Origin: Paraspadella gotoi
Lineage: Eukaryota > Chaetognatha
Direction of reading: 5' to 3'
Assembly: GCA_051294375.1 (NCBI GenBank)
Contig: CM119265.1
Span: 3,913,025 to 3,977,024, forward strand
Length of the DNA stretch: 64,000 nt
In this document: piece after piece, positions 1 through 46,800 of the stretch
Layout: every line of letters starts with the position of its first letter
Position numbering within the stretch: the first letter of the stretch is position 1
Translations under genes and position numbers: made by a program
Notes under the pieces: model-generated
Database searches by the model: none
What the model saw: only the letters and a program-made list of their open reading frames with translations
What the model was told of the DNA's origin: nothing

Positions 1-87
1 AAATGAAGTTCCAGGTCCAGGAAGGCACATGGGTGTAACGCTTCTAAAGATCCTCCGGGGTCGAAATGAGGCGTGGAGTCGATTGTC

Positions 88-880
88 TCAAAGAAAAGAA
101 ACTTCGTCAGTTTCTCTACCGGAAACGACGGAAGATGGCGCTTTTTCCGTCGACCCGAGAGACGACGTCTTCGTGTCGTCGTCCTCATCCTCTTCATCCT
201 CCTCCTCCTCCTCCTCCTCCTCTCCATCTCTCGGCCAAACCTTCGAGGGAGGCTTCGGCAGCGGTCTCGGCAGCGGTCTCGGCAGCGGTCTTGAGAACGG
301 CCGTCCCTCGGCGCCGGTTTCCACGTCGTCGTCGTCGTCGTCTATGAACGACGCCGGAGGAGTTCTTTCGTCCACATCGTCGTCGTCATCGTCTTTGTCG
401 TGGACGTCGACGGTGATAAAGTCAGCTTTGACAATCGACGATTTCCGGCCGGCGTCACCGGCGTCACTGGCGCCGTTTCGCCTCGGACTAGCGAAGGACG
501 ATAAAGAGCTCGAGAGGCGCGCCTCTTCTTCTGGCGGCGCCGCTATTCGCGTTTTGACGCCGGCCATGGCCCTGCGCCATTTTTGTGACGCCGAAGTGAC
601 GAAGATCGGGGCGTCGTTTTCGTCGTCGTCGTCATCGTCGTCGAAACTCGGCGCCACGGCGGCGAGGAACGCCGTCCGACCCGGCGCGAATCCGACGCCG
701 CTTTCCGCCGGCGCCCCTTTTTGCACTTCGTATTTACGACGCCGTCGGGCTTCGGCGGCGCCAGAGTTTCGGGAAGCGCCGGAAGAAGATTCGCTGCCGG
801 AATCGGAGGCGGAAGTGCCGGTGAGATTTCGGACGTAATCGGTGCGTTGCGGAGGCGTTCTGGGATTCCGCGGAGGCGCC
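88..880 (-). CDS. Candidate acidic, Ser-rich exon (possible cadherin cytoplasmic tail)
   Basis: A long minus-strand open stretch with poly-Asp, poly-Glu and Ser-rich runs and a basic RRRRK patch. It contains DDENDAPIF, which resembles the cadherin DxNDNAPxF linker, but it lies in a (GAC)n context and could be chance. A possible 3' splice site (pyrimidine tract, then AAG) near 880 would start it in phase 1, the phase in which the cadherin exon at 8121-7962 ends. If so, this is cytoplasmic tail and the ABCC gene lies antisense inside a cadherin intron. No transmembrane exon was found between them. The opposite strand (29-838) is open too and ends near a good donor at 821, so the coding strand is not settled. 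Confidence 0.3.
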
Positions 881-882
881 AA

Positions 883-1006
883 GACTTGGGGGGGGGTGGA
901 AGGGGGTTGGAAGGGGAAGGAGAGGGAATGTATATGTTTAATTATATTATTAAATTACTTTTTCATTTTCTCTTCACTTAGGCTCACAAACATTTCTCAA
1001 ATCCAT

Positions 1007-1063
<57 letters not shown>

Positions 1064-1699
1064 TCTCTCTCCTCTCTCTCTCTCTCATCTCTCTCTCTCA
1101 CGCAAATGACGATTCCTCGACGCCCAGACGCACCAGCGAAGACGACGACGCCCATCGCCAAAAGTCCCTCGCCCGTCGTTGATTCAGCTGAAAACAATAA
1201 TTGACAAAAGAGCATCAAGATTCGGGAGATTTACATTACGAAGCCTATTAGTATTGACAATTAATTATTTATTTATGTTCAGGTTAAATGATGAATCCTG
1301 GAGAAAGAAAGATAGTTTATTTATTTTATTGAAGCGTTCTTCTAACATTAGTCAATCGAATGATGTTCATCTTTAATAATTGTTTCTGAAGTCCATATAT
1401 TTTATTTTTCGAAACAGAAAAATGATCAGTGAGTGTTTGAACATTGAACAAAATGATGAAAAACCCACTAATTCCTAAACTTTCAGTCGACAGCGTATCT
1501 ATCGCTCCCATTTTGATCCGATTTTGATGAATCCAACAAAATTATACTCGTCTTTCCGGTTTTACCTCGAAATACCTTCTTTTTGTGCAGTCGTTTAAAT
1601 GACGAAACCGAATCAACAATATCTCCCAAGTTTAATTTATCCCCGTCGTTTCTTTCTCGTTTCGTCGATGTATTTTTGAGATTTGATAAACTTCGAAAA
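883..1699. other. Non-coding region upstream of the ABCC gene
   Basis: G-rich tract (889-925), a CT microsatellite (about 1009-1100), then AT-rich DNA. A plus-strand acceptor-like site (ACTTTCAG) at 1484-1486 could open a 5'UTR exon running to the ABCC start at 1700. No coding sequence is recognised here. Confidence 0.5.
1009..1100. repeat. (CT)n microsatellite
   Basis: Near-pure CT run with a few interruptions. It produces artificial Leu/Ser and Arg/Glu reading frames on the two strands. Confidence 0.95.
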
Positions 1700-4600
1700 A
1701 TGAGCCGCCGAAGTCCCGGCGCCAACGACTCCCGAATTTTCTTCGGGGATTTTTGCGGCGACTCGCCCTTTTGGGACCCCGAGGTCTCATGGAACACCCC
1801 GAACCCTCGACTGAGTCTCTGCTTTCTCGACGTCGTCCCCGCCTGGGCCAGTGCCCTCTTCCTGCTCTGCAGCTTCCTGCTGAGACCGCGACTTCTGGCT
1901 CTGACCGGCGCCGCCGATGAAAAAGATCGGAAAGAATCTAAAAGATCGAGAATCCTTCGTTTGGTCAAACAGTTGGTCAACCTCGTCGTCATGGCGACGG
2001 CGATTACAGCTATGGCGATATGGTGGAAAGGTCGGTCCATGGGGTGAGTATAAAAGATATTACAAATTCATATTGACCCTTTCATAAATATAAAAAAATA
2101 GTCTGATTCTCAGTCTTAATTGATGTTAATTCTTTATTGCAAAAAAATTATCAATAAAATATTAATATCTTCCATATTTAAATTTTATTATATTCCAGAT
2201 TTTATATCTAAATTTGAACTCAATCTCCCTTTTCAGTTTTCCGCCCAACTCCTTCGTCAACTCGACGGCGCCATTCGTGGACGGCGCCATGACGCTTGTC
2301 AGCCTCGTTCTCGTCATCATTCTCACAAATTTGTCACGAGTCAAAAGATCCGCCCTCTCCGTTCTCTTCTTCTTTTGGGCTTTTCACTTCATCTCACATC
2401 TCCTTCTCTTTCAGCATTACGTCAGAGCTACGACGGGAGAAGTTCCTTTTGTCTTTGGGGAATTGCAAGGAAGAATCGCTATTGCAAGTTTCGTAACCAT
2501 GGCGGCATCGGCTGCGGGTCTGGCATTGAACTGCGTTGGAAGCGATGACGGGTAAGAAAAACGTTGAACTTTTGAAGTGATTAGAGTTTTCATCAAGAAT
2601 CAAGTGATTTATCAAATTTAATTCTCTCTCATTCCAGTCGATCTTCACCTTTAGACAAAGTAAGTGTGCTTTCAAAGTGGACATTCTGCTGGTTGTTTCC
2701 GCTGTTGTGGAAAGGGTTCAAACGACCAATCTCATTCGGTGATTTGGAGCAGCTGCCTTTCAAATTCAGAATCAGCCATCTCATGAAAAAATTTAATAAC
2801 CAGAAAATTTATCAATGGAACAAAATGACAAACAAGAAAGATAAACTAGAAAAATATGAGCTAAAGAAAAAGTGTAGATCATTCGGCAAAGTCATTTTTT
2901 TCTCTCACATCTCCGAGTTTTTATTGACCCTTTTCTTCCAACTGGTCTACGTGTTAATGGACATTTTGAGACCTCTCGTACTGGGATGGCTGATTGAACA
3001 TTTGTCTGAAAGACCGGATGCAATTGATGGCGATATTAAAAGAGGCTGGCGTTGGAAGGGATTCATTTATTCCTTCTTTCTTTTCTTTCTTTCACTCGTT
3101 CAGTCACACGCTCACAATTTCTACTGGTGGTACAGTCAGAATTTGGGGCTTAAAGTACAAAACACAGTCATAGTCGCTGTTTATGAAAAAAGCCTTCGTG
3201 TGACATCGGCCGTTCATCAGGAATTCACGACTGGAGAGATTGTGAACTTGGTAGGAATTGATGCTCGGAGATGCTTCACTGGAATTCAGGAGGGCGTTGG
3301 TTTCATTTTGACGCCACTTCACTTGGGTCTTTCTTTCTTGTTAATCTACTATCAGATCGGTCTGTCATTGCTTGCAGGAATTGCTTGTTTTGTTGCATTG
3401 GCGCCTTTGTCCATATTTTTTGGTACTAAAGTTAGAAAGCTGCAAGAACAGCAAATGGACCTCACCGATGAAAGAGTAAAAAATATGAATGAAATTGTAA
3501 ATAATATTAAAATAATTAAGTTTTATACTTGGGAAAACTCATTCATGGAGCAAGTGGCAAATATTCGGAAAAAAGAGATGTCCTCGTTTAAACGACAATT
3601 GTTTTTTCAATCTCTAATCAATGCTTTCTTTAATATGTCGCCTGTGTTATTAAGCATAGTGTGCTTTAGTGTATTTGTTTTTTCATCAGAAGAAAATGTT
3701 CTCACGGCGCCTAAAATATTTGTAACAATTACACTCCTTCACAATATTCGTTACCCTCTGTGGTCAATTTCAGATTCACTCCAAGCCGGGATTCATATGA
3801 TAGTATCCATTCGACGCTTGAACAATTTCTTCTCTCAGAATGAGAAAGAATTGCAAATAAGTCACGATGTTGATGAAGATGTTGCTGTCCAGATTAAAAA
3901 CGCATCATTTTCTTGGACAAAAGATACAAACATTTTTCTAAAAAAATTTAACTTGACAATAAAATCAGGAACTATGTCAGCGATTGTCGGAGCAGTTGGA
4001 TCTGGTAAAACAGCTTTTCTCAAAGCACTTTTGGGAGAATTGCATAAAGTATCAGGAGAGGTAAAAATCCTCAAGAACTTAGCTTACGTTTCTCAACAAC
4101 CTTGGATACAAAATGGAACAATTAAGGAAAACATTCTGTTTGGCAGCGAATTTAATAAAACAAAATATGAATCGATAATAAAAGCGTGCGCCCTGGATCC
4201 TGATTTAGCTGTTTTACCGGCTTACGATGACACAGAAATTGGAGAGAGAGGAATTAATTTGTCTGGCGGTCAAAAGTTAAGAGTCTCTCTTGCCAGAGCT
4301 ATTTATGCCGATGCCGACTTATATCTTCTTGATGATCCACTCTCAGCCGTAGATGCTAATGTAGGAAAACATATATTTCAACACGTCCTCTCTGTTAATA
4401 GTCTCCTCGGTAAAAAGACTCGCATTATCGTCACCAATGTTTTGACTTACCTACCGCTTATGGATTCCGTTCTCTCAGTTGTCGATGGAGAGATTTCTGA
4501 GTTTGGAAGCTACGCAGAATTTAACAACGAAAATCAATCATTTTCACGATTTTGCCAAGAGATATCTCAGAGGAAAATGGGAGAAGAATCGGAATATAAT

Positions 4601-6734
4601 GAGAAACAAATAGCAAACAAAAATAATGACAAGGATAATGGAAACCTTATCACAATTGAAGAAGAGAAGCATGGCAGCATCCACTATTCAATATACATGA
4701 GTTACCTCAAATATATGGGAATTTTAATTTTCTTAATGTTCATAATATTTTCATTTTTCTCTCATGGGTTAGAAGTTGGATCAACGGTCAGCCTATCGGA
4801 TTTTACAGATCGAATTCAGGTTGATAACAAACGAAACAGAACCAACAACGCTTCAAGGCACATTGACAAATTTGTAACTTTTGCAGTTTTAGCTGTATTC
4901 TCGTGTTTATCTCAATTTTGTTTCTGGATCATCTTGGCAATTGGTACAACCACGGCCTCAAAAAGTCTGCATGACAGTCTGACTAACAAAGTAATGGTAT
5001 ATCCAATGTCATTTTTTGACACAACACCCACAGGACGAATCATGAATAGATTTTCATCGGATGTCGATACAATTGACCTCAAGCTTTTCGGAAACATTGG
5101 CCATGCGTGCTCACAGATGTTGGTCTTCATTTCCTCCCTGATAGCAATCATCATCATTCAGCCCTGGTCTTTGGCTTTTATCCCGATCATTTTGTTCATC
5201 TTCATCCTAGTCCACCACGTCTTCATCAAAAGCGCTCGTCAACTCCGGCGATTAGAATGCAATTCACAATCGCCCATTTTATCTCTTCTTGGAGAGACAC
5301 TCCAAGGCATTATTAACATTCGCGCCTTCAGAGTTCAAAAGCGCTTTGTCAAAAATTTCCGCAATTTGGTTGAAACCAACTTCAAAGCCGCCTTTCTCAT
5401 GTGGAGCGCAGAACAGTGGATGTCCTACACATTGGAGAATGTTTCCTGCTTTCTTGTTCTTTTCTGCGCCCTTTATGGCACGTTAGATGATTCTAATTCA
5501 GCTGGAGAGGCTGGGTTGACCTTGACATACTCCATCTACCTTATAATCGCCAGCGGTGATGCTGTCATTTGGAATTCGCAGCTGGAAAACGATTTTGTTT
5601 CTGTCGAAAGAGTTATTGATTACATGCAAAAACCAAGGGAAGCTGCGTGGAAAAATGAAGCTTCTAAACTGATCGATCCCGTTTGGCCAGTCAAAGGACA
5701 AATTAATCTGATCAACTACAGCTGCCGGTACAGAGATAATCTAGACCTCGTCCTAAAAAATCTGAACTTTCAAATTCAAGATGGACAAAAAATCGGCGTC
5801 GTAGGTAAAACAGGAGCCGGAAAATCAAGCCTCACCCTGGCTCTTTTTCGTATTTTAGAAGCGTCCAGTGGGTCATTCTCCATCGACGGACTGGAGGCAC
5901 AAAACATTGGACTTCATGACTTGCGATCCAAAATTTCCATAATTCCCCAAGAACCCGTCATTTTCTCCGGATCATTACGTTCAAACCTCGATCCTTTTTC
6001 ATTGCACGATGACGAAAAAGTGTGGAGGGCGCTGACGGTGGCGGATTTGAAAGAATTTGTGGCGAGTTTACCCGAAGGTCTGAATCATGAGTGCGCAGAG
6101 GCAGGTCAAAACCTTTCTGTTGGACAGAGGCAGCTTATCTGTTTGGCGCGAGCTCTTTTGAGGAATTCCAAGGTACAGAAAGAAAAAAAAAACGCTACAA
6201 TATAGCATAATAAATATTGTATTTGTACAGATTTTGGTCCTCGATGAGGCAACCGCTTCCGTGGATATGGAAACTGATGCCTTGATTCAAAAAACAATTA
6301 GGTAATGGAATCTGTTTCTTCTTTTACTTCATTCTCTCCTAAAAAAGATATAAACTAAGTGAGGCGACTTCCGATCGGTCCCTCTCTAATTTTCTATGTT
6401 TATCAGAACCATTCTTTTTCTGCTACCTTTTTCATGTATTACAAATTTTGACAATTTGATAGCATAAACGTCAATTATCGCTGCCAACCAACAATTAACT
6501 AATTCAACATCTCCCTCCACAAAAACAAAACAAAACAAAACAAAACAGGGAGGAGTTCGCCGATTGCACAGTGATCACCATCGCCCATCGCCTTGACACA
6601 ATCATGGACTATGACAAAGTCATTGTGCTGAGCGACGGAGAAATCCTCGAATTCGATGACCCGAGACTTTTACTTCGTGATAAAGAATCCGAATTTTATC
6701 GCTTGGCAAAATCCGCCGCTCTTCTTGAAATATG

Positions 6735-6765
<31 letters not shown>

Positions 6766-6774
6766 CTGTGTTGA
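1700..6774 (+). CDS. ABCC/MRP-type ABC transporter (full-length, with TMD0)
   Basis: ATP-driven membrane exporter of the ABCC (MRP) subfamily; substrates of this subfamily are typically organic anions and conjugates. Exons 1700-2043, 2237-2551, 2638-6172, 6231-6301 and 6549-6774 join in frame to about 1,496 residues, close to human MRP1. The start at 1700 opens a TMD0 N-terminus that reads like MRP1 ([19 protein letters not shown]). Then follow TMD1, NBD1 (Walker [12 protein letters not shown] near residue 670, Q-loop SQQPW, signature LSGGQ, Walker B YLLDDP), TMD2, and NBD2 (Walker [11 protein letters not shown] near 1275, signature LSVGQ, Walker [12 protein letters not shown]-loop TIAHRLD). 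Oddities: the NBD1 H-loop His is Asn (codon 4436-4438), and the unspliced stop lies in a CT repeat. A splice from about 6732 to 7375 would instead end the protein in FCTFKLF. The 3.5-kb third exon is unusually long for this family. Confidence 0.96.
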
Positions 6775-6826
6775 ACAATGTAACTTCTCTCTCTCTCTCT
6801 CTCTCTGTTTGAAAATGAACCTCTCT

Positions 6827-6866
<40 letters not shown>

Positions 6867-7285
6867 GTTTGAATAGTACCTCTTTCTCTCTCGCTCTCTC
6901 TCTCTCTGTTTGAATAGTAACCTCTCTCTCTTCTCTCTCTCTCTGTCTACTCTCTCTCTCTCTCTCTCTCTCTCTGTTTGAATATGTAACTCTCCTCTCT
7001 CTCTCTCTACTCTCTCTGTTTGAATATGTAACCTCTCTCTCTCTCTCTCTGTTTAATATGTAACTTCTCTCTCTCTCTCTCTCTCTCTGTTTGAATATGT
7101 AACCTACTCCCTCTCTCTCTCTCTATCTCTCTGTTTGATATATTTACTCTCTCTCTCTCTCTCTCTGTTTGAAATTATTTACCTCTCTCTCTCTCTCTGT
7201 TTGAATATTGTAACTCTCTCTCTCTCTCTGTCTCTCTCTCTTTCTTTCTCTCTCTCTCACTCTCTCTATCTCTCTCTCTCTCTCA
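6735..7285. repeat. Compound CT/GTTTGAATATGTAAC repeat array
   Basis: About a dozen units, each a CT tract of variable length followed by a spacer close to GTTTGAATATGTAAC. It begins inside the last ABCC codons, so it sets the predicted stop and 3'UTR. The spacer resembles the end of the coding exon (GAAATATGTAATCTCT), which suggests the array grew from that junction. Confidence 0.9.
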
Positions 7286-7961
7286 AATGGAGATAAAAGT
7301 AGGACAAAGACAAAGTCAAAGCACAAAGATTATAAAAATAGATAATTCATTATTTGGAATTTTCTTTGTTTGCAGTTTGCACTTTTAAATTGTTTTGACT
7401 ATCTCAATAATATCCAATGCAGGTATTCGTTACTATTGCAGGCGACTTACCCACCGGTCTCTCTGTCTAACCCTTCGCTCTCTCTTTCTGCTGCCGGTCA
7501 ATCCACACGGTCACTTTGCTTTGAATGACCTTAGATTGACCAGACAAATAAATAAGGCCTCCAGGTTAACGCCCTGCTCCTTTCTCTCTTCCTAATCTTC
7601 ATACACATATAGAAAAAATTAGTTAATAGAGAACTAGGAGTATGTTTGGATACCACGACCTATCTACCATTTTAATAATTGTAAAAAACCTTTATCTCAA
7701 ATATTACACAATGAAAAATACTGTTCTTCAGAAACTTGTTCATTTTTTACAAACTAAGAATTAATTAATTAAATTTTATTTAAATTAACTGTTTTTTTTT
7801 CTCTCAATTTTTATGTTTTTCGTTTGAACTAGCCTAGTCTTGTTTGTTTGTTATGATGATTGTACTGAATAACCTTGTTGTATTCGAATAAAATGCATAT
7901 AATTAAAAGAATAAAATTTTTTAAAAATAAGAGTCTAGACATGAGACCATGCTAAACCTAC
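7286..7961. other. ABCC 3' region
   Basis: A plus-strand acceptor-like site (TTTGTTTGCAG) ends at about 7375 and could open an alternative last ABCC exon. Two AATAAA signals (about 7888 and 7909) fit transcript termination. Nothing else coding is recognised. Confidence 0.5.
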
Positions 7962-42150
<34,189 letters not shown>

Positions 42151-43522
42151 TTTGTATGGTTGACCAGGTTCTTTTGGATTAGATTTATTTTTTTGGTTTT
42201 TTGTTATTGTTTAATATTTGTTATCTTTTCTTTCCCTTTTCGAGGGAGTTTGGTTGAGTGGTTGACGTTTATGTCGTTTATTATAGTTTCCAGGCAATTT
42301 TAATGTTTAGATTTTGCAAGAACTCTATGGTCGATGAATTACTAAGAAGTTGAGATCGTTTTGACATCATATTCGATCGCTGAGATAAAGTTGACAAAAA
42401 ATATGTCGTTTTATACGGCAACGTCTCTTCTTCTGATTCCATGTCATGAACGATGCGGTAATCATAATGATGTCATGAACGATGCGGTAATCATAATGAT
42501 ACTTGTCGCCAAGCTTGAGGAAAATATTCATGAATCGTTTTGAGGCTGAATTAATTGAGTGATTATCGTGGAATAAATTGGAAAAGGTTTTAATACTCGA
42601 AGAGGAACGAGTTTACTATATTTCTTGGATGACGATTGTGCTCGTAATAATGATCGACATGATATTTATCAATGACAATGTTTTATGAGATCGATTATAA
42701 AAGTGTTTTAGGATTTTTGCGATTGAACGCTCGGTGGCTTGCAATGTTTGGTCATGGCTAATTTGAATGGAATTCATTAGAGACAAATGCAAAAAGAAAA
42801 GGTCGAGATCAGAAAAAAAAAAGTTCCAAGTCTTTGTACTCATTTGTTTTCTTTTTTTTTTTTTCTTTTCTGTCGCCGGAAACTTCGACGTCGATTCCTT
42901 TCCGAGGAGGAGTCATTACCTTATCTTTCTACAGGAGGAGGAAGAGGGAAGAGGAATGGCATGGTGGTATGCAGAAACCAATGATCTTTGATCCAAGTCA
43001 CGTGACTTGAGAGTCGAGAAACACGAAAATCTCCGACTAAGGTTGGGTCACGCGATGACTAAGAATTCGGAGAAAGTTTTAGCGGTTAAATTAAATAGGA
43101 ACAGCTTTTCAGTTTTAGTTATAAATTATGAGATAGTAAATGTTCACCATGTATCATAGTTTTATGTAAATTAACATCGTATTGTCTCATTATCGATGAA
43201 TGGAAAATTCGGAATTCCAGGAGTCCCAAATATTACGGATTACACAAGGATACACAAGAATTCCCTCGGATGTAGTAATTCTCTATCAAATTAACACGGC
43301 TTTTCATTGTCGCTACTTAAATTAAAGGACACTAACTTTATGGGAATCCTCATCATATATTTCAGTAAATATATTATAATTCACATACAAATTTACATCG
43401 TAAACCGTCCTTTTGCAAACATTTTTTTTCTCCATAAAATACTTAAAACAAGAAAACATGATTATCTGAATTCTTGACCAGTGCTGTAATATGCAAATAG
43501 ATTTAATATTTTTTTATCATTG

Positions 43523-43578
<56 letters not shown>

Positions 43579-43888
43579 GAAGTTAAATTAAAATATAAAA
43601 TCATTTTCAAATTTCGCTTAAATGTATTACTACTTGAAAAAAACTTCAAACCAAACTCGTCCGTTTTCTTTTCTTAGAAGGATTTTCATTTTAGTCGATT
43701 AAACAAACAGATTGAAGTACCTTGACAAACAAAAGATCAATGATCAGACTGCACCTTTAAAAATTCTATAAAACGAATAGGAATTTTCAAACTCTCTCTC
43801 CACTTTTTTATTCACTTAATTGTAATCGTAATTTTGTCGAGATTAAGCTAATGATTTTAAAAAATCAAACATTACTTTTTTTGCCAGA
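42151..43888. promoter_or_regulatory. Divergent intergenic region between cadherin and GT31 gene
   Basis: 1.7 kb separating the cadherin start codon (42150, minus) and the GT31 start codon (43889, plus); it presumably holds both promoters. It contains an exact 29-bp tandem duplication (about 42442-42499), a GA microsatellite (43526-43573) and one instance of the dispersed motif CTATTTGCATATTACAG (43484-43500, minus). No clear TATA box. Confidence 0.5.
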
Positions 43889-46800
43889 ATGAGACGGCCT
43901 CGACTCGTTTCGAGAAAAGACGTTTTGCTTTGCGTTTGTTCCTTTTGCTTCGCAGTTTTGCTCGTTGGCCATGGACCGCTATCACTACGGTAAGGGAAAA
44001 GATGAAAAAGCTATATAGTACATAATACATTAAAATTGTCTAAAATCTTTATTTTCCTTCGATTATGCAATATGCATGTTTTATTCAGGATCTGCGATTG
44101 CTCCAATCGAGTCTACAACGAAGACTCGTCGTCGTTATCGTCGTCGTTATCGTCGTCTGGTAAATCACGGGATAACGCGATCGTAAAAACTTTCCTCGAA
44201 AGAAGCGAGACATCTGTCGAGAAGGCGGCGGCATCCACCCTTGAAAAGAGGTCGGCATCTGTCAAGGATGGCGACGCATCTGTCTTCTTTAGCGCGATGA
44301 CGTCATCTCCCGATTCAATGACGTCATCTCTTTCATCTCTGACGTCATTGCCACCATTTTTTATCTCAGTTTCTGATGATTCGACGCCAACGACAAATAA
44401 ATCTTCTTCAATTAATTCTTCTCTTTCTACTTCCTCTTCGTCATCTTCCTCCTCTTCATCCTCCCCTTTAACCATCGTAATCGATTCCTCATCTTCATCA
44501 ACCTCTCAAGAGATATCAAAATCCATCACAACTTTTTCAACGTCATCTTCAACCATAAAAACTTCCTCCACTACATCAACTTCCTTTTCCACTCTCTCTA
44601 CATCCTCAACCTCCACCACATCGTCCACTCCAACAACCCCTTCAACAATCTCCACCTCAACCACCCTTCCACCCTCTCGCCAAATCCGACCACTCAGCTG
44701 CGTCAAATGCCACCCGCACGATTTTCCTCTCTCCATCGACATTCCCGAATTTTGCGACGACGACGGGTCGTCCGTCTTCCTGCTGCTGACGGTTCATTCC
44801 AGGCCTGAGTCTGCTGCGGCCCGATTGGCCATTCGTGAGACGTGGGGGAACCTCACAAAATATAACGTCACCTCCTCTTCATTCTCCCCCTCCTCCTCCT
44901 TCACGTCCTCCTCCGTGAAGAGAGTCTTCCTCGTCGGCCGCAGCAAGGACTCTTCAGTGGACGAGGCGATTGAAGAAGAGAGTCGAGTCTTCAACGACAT
45001 CTTGAGAGAGGATTTTCGAGACTCGTAAATGTGGGGAGGATCAGGAAATGGCCGTATTGTTTCTTAAACAAAATTAAAAGAATTAAAATAATAATTAAAA
45101 CAAATTTATCATAATTAAAATAAATTTATCAAATATTTAGTTATTTTTACTTTTTAATTGTATAATTTCGATATCGGCATACTATTTGAGTTGTATCGAG
45201 CGATTTAGCTATTTTTATCTTTTTAAAAAACTTTCAAAATAATTTGGTTCTCTATTAATCCAATACTGATGTCGTTTAATAATTACTAATTTTACTAAAA
45301 CAATATATATTTTTAATGTTTATATGATCTATCTTTATCAAATTATAAAATCACTAGTACCGATTTTATCGAAACAACAACGTCGGGCATTTTCCTTTCC
45401 CCCCCCTCCCCCTCACGGTTATTACAACTTGACCTACAAAGCGGTGATGGGCCTCAAGTGGGCGACGACCCGTTGCGGCGCCGCCCACTTCCTCATCCGC
45501 GTCGACGACGACGTCTTCCTCAACGTCGACAACCTCGTCCGCTACTTAAAGGGTCGACCCGACCTTCAAGTCGGCGGGAGGGTCTACAGGGGAAAGCAGA
45601 GGAAAGTTAGCAGGTGAAGTGGATCGTCGAGGGTAGTTCGAGAGTCGAGAGGAGGGCTATGAGATTGGATTTGTGGAAATGTCATTCTTTCGAACATGAA
45701 CGTTAATTTTTGTCAGTTATTCTGATATTATAAATGTTAATTTTTTTTTTTTTTTTTTAGCCAAAAGGCCGAGAATTATTTAATTTTATTTTAGTAATAA
45801 CAAAAGCGATATTAACAATCATTAAAAAAAAACAGTAACGGACCAGAAAATGATTAACAAATAACTATTAAAATAATAATAAGAATTTAACAAAAACAAA
45901 AAAACAAACAAACAAGAATTTATCAAAAACTAAATAAATGTTCAAACGGATGGGATAACAACCACGCAAAACCGTCCCAAAACTTTCCGACGAATTCTGA
46001 ATTCAAGTAAACCATCTATTTGCCATCTCCCCAGAGACCCAACATCGAAATGGTACGTGACGCCGGAGCAATATCCTTACCCTTTCTACCCGACTTACCT
46101 ACCGGGAACGCTGCAAGTCTTTTCGATGTCGGCGGCCAAAAAAATATATTTGACGTCACCCGATGTTCCTTTCTTTTTAATCGACGATGTTTACATCACC
46201 GGATTCGTCGCTAACATGTCAGTTGTGTTCTTTAATTACATTCGCAACAATATATCGTATTTTCAATGTAAAAAAAAAACGGATGCGAAAAGTAGCTACT
46301 TGGAAACTTATTCGTTTCCAAGGTAAGATTTTACCAAGTAATCTAGTATGAAATTATATGAAATCTTAGCAATTATCAACTAGTTCGGACATGCTATTGC
46401 AGCTAAATTTCTTTGATTAATCTAGTTACCTTGATGATTCTAATTCACGCATTTATACTTGAATTATAGTTTACAAATTTGAAAATACTTCAGAAGTATA
46501 TTCGGGGGGCCTTTTCTTAACTCTCAGTTTTAATTGTATAAAAACTCCAAGAAATGCCCCAACCCCGGGTATTACTACATATAAGACATTAAAGATTTAT
46601 TGATCATTAATACTTCCACCCCTTCCCTACCTCATTTCAGGCGCCTCGGCCTCCCCCTCTTCGACATCCCTCACGTCCACAACACTGAACTCGCGGTCGA
46701 CGTTTGTCATTTCAAAAACGAACTCATTTCGTCTCACGGAATTTTTGGGGACGAACTGAGGAGAGTGTGGAGGGACATGCGACGGACCAATTGTAGCCGT

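Noticed and set aside
29-838. 269-residue plus-strand ORF rich in Ser
   Set aside because: The Ser runs come from (TCG/TCC)n and its sequence resembles the antisense of acidic cadherin-like coding. It cannot be favoured over the minus strand, so it is only mentioned under the minus-strand candidate.
6656-6913. SLSLSL-type ORFs over CT repeats (also at 1000-1200, 7144-7326, 28378-28656, 32053-32609, 41708-42130 and 51719-51946)
   Set aside because: They are translations of (CT)n or (GA)n. Only the parts that overlap real exons were kept.
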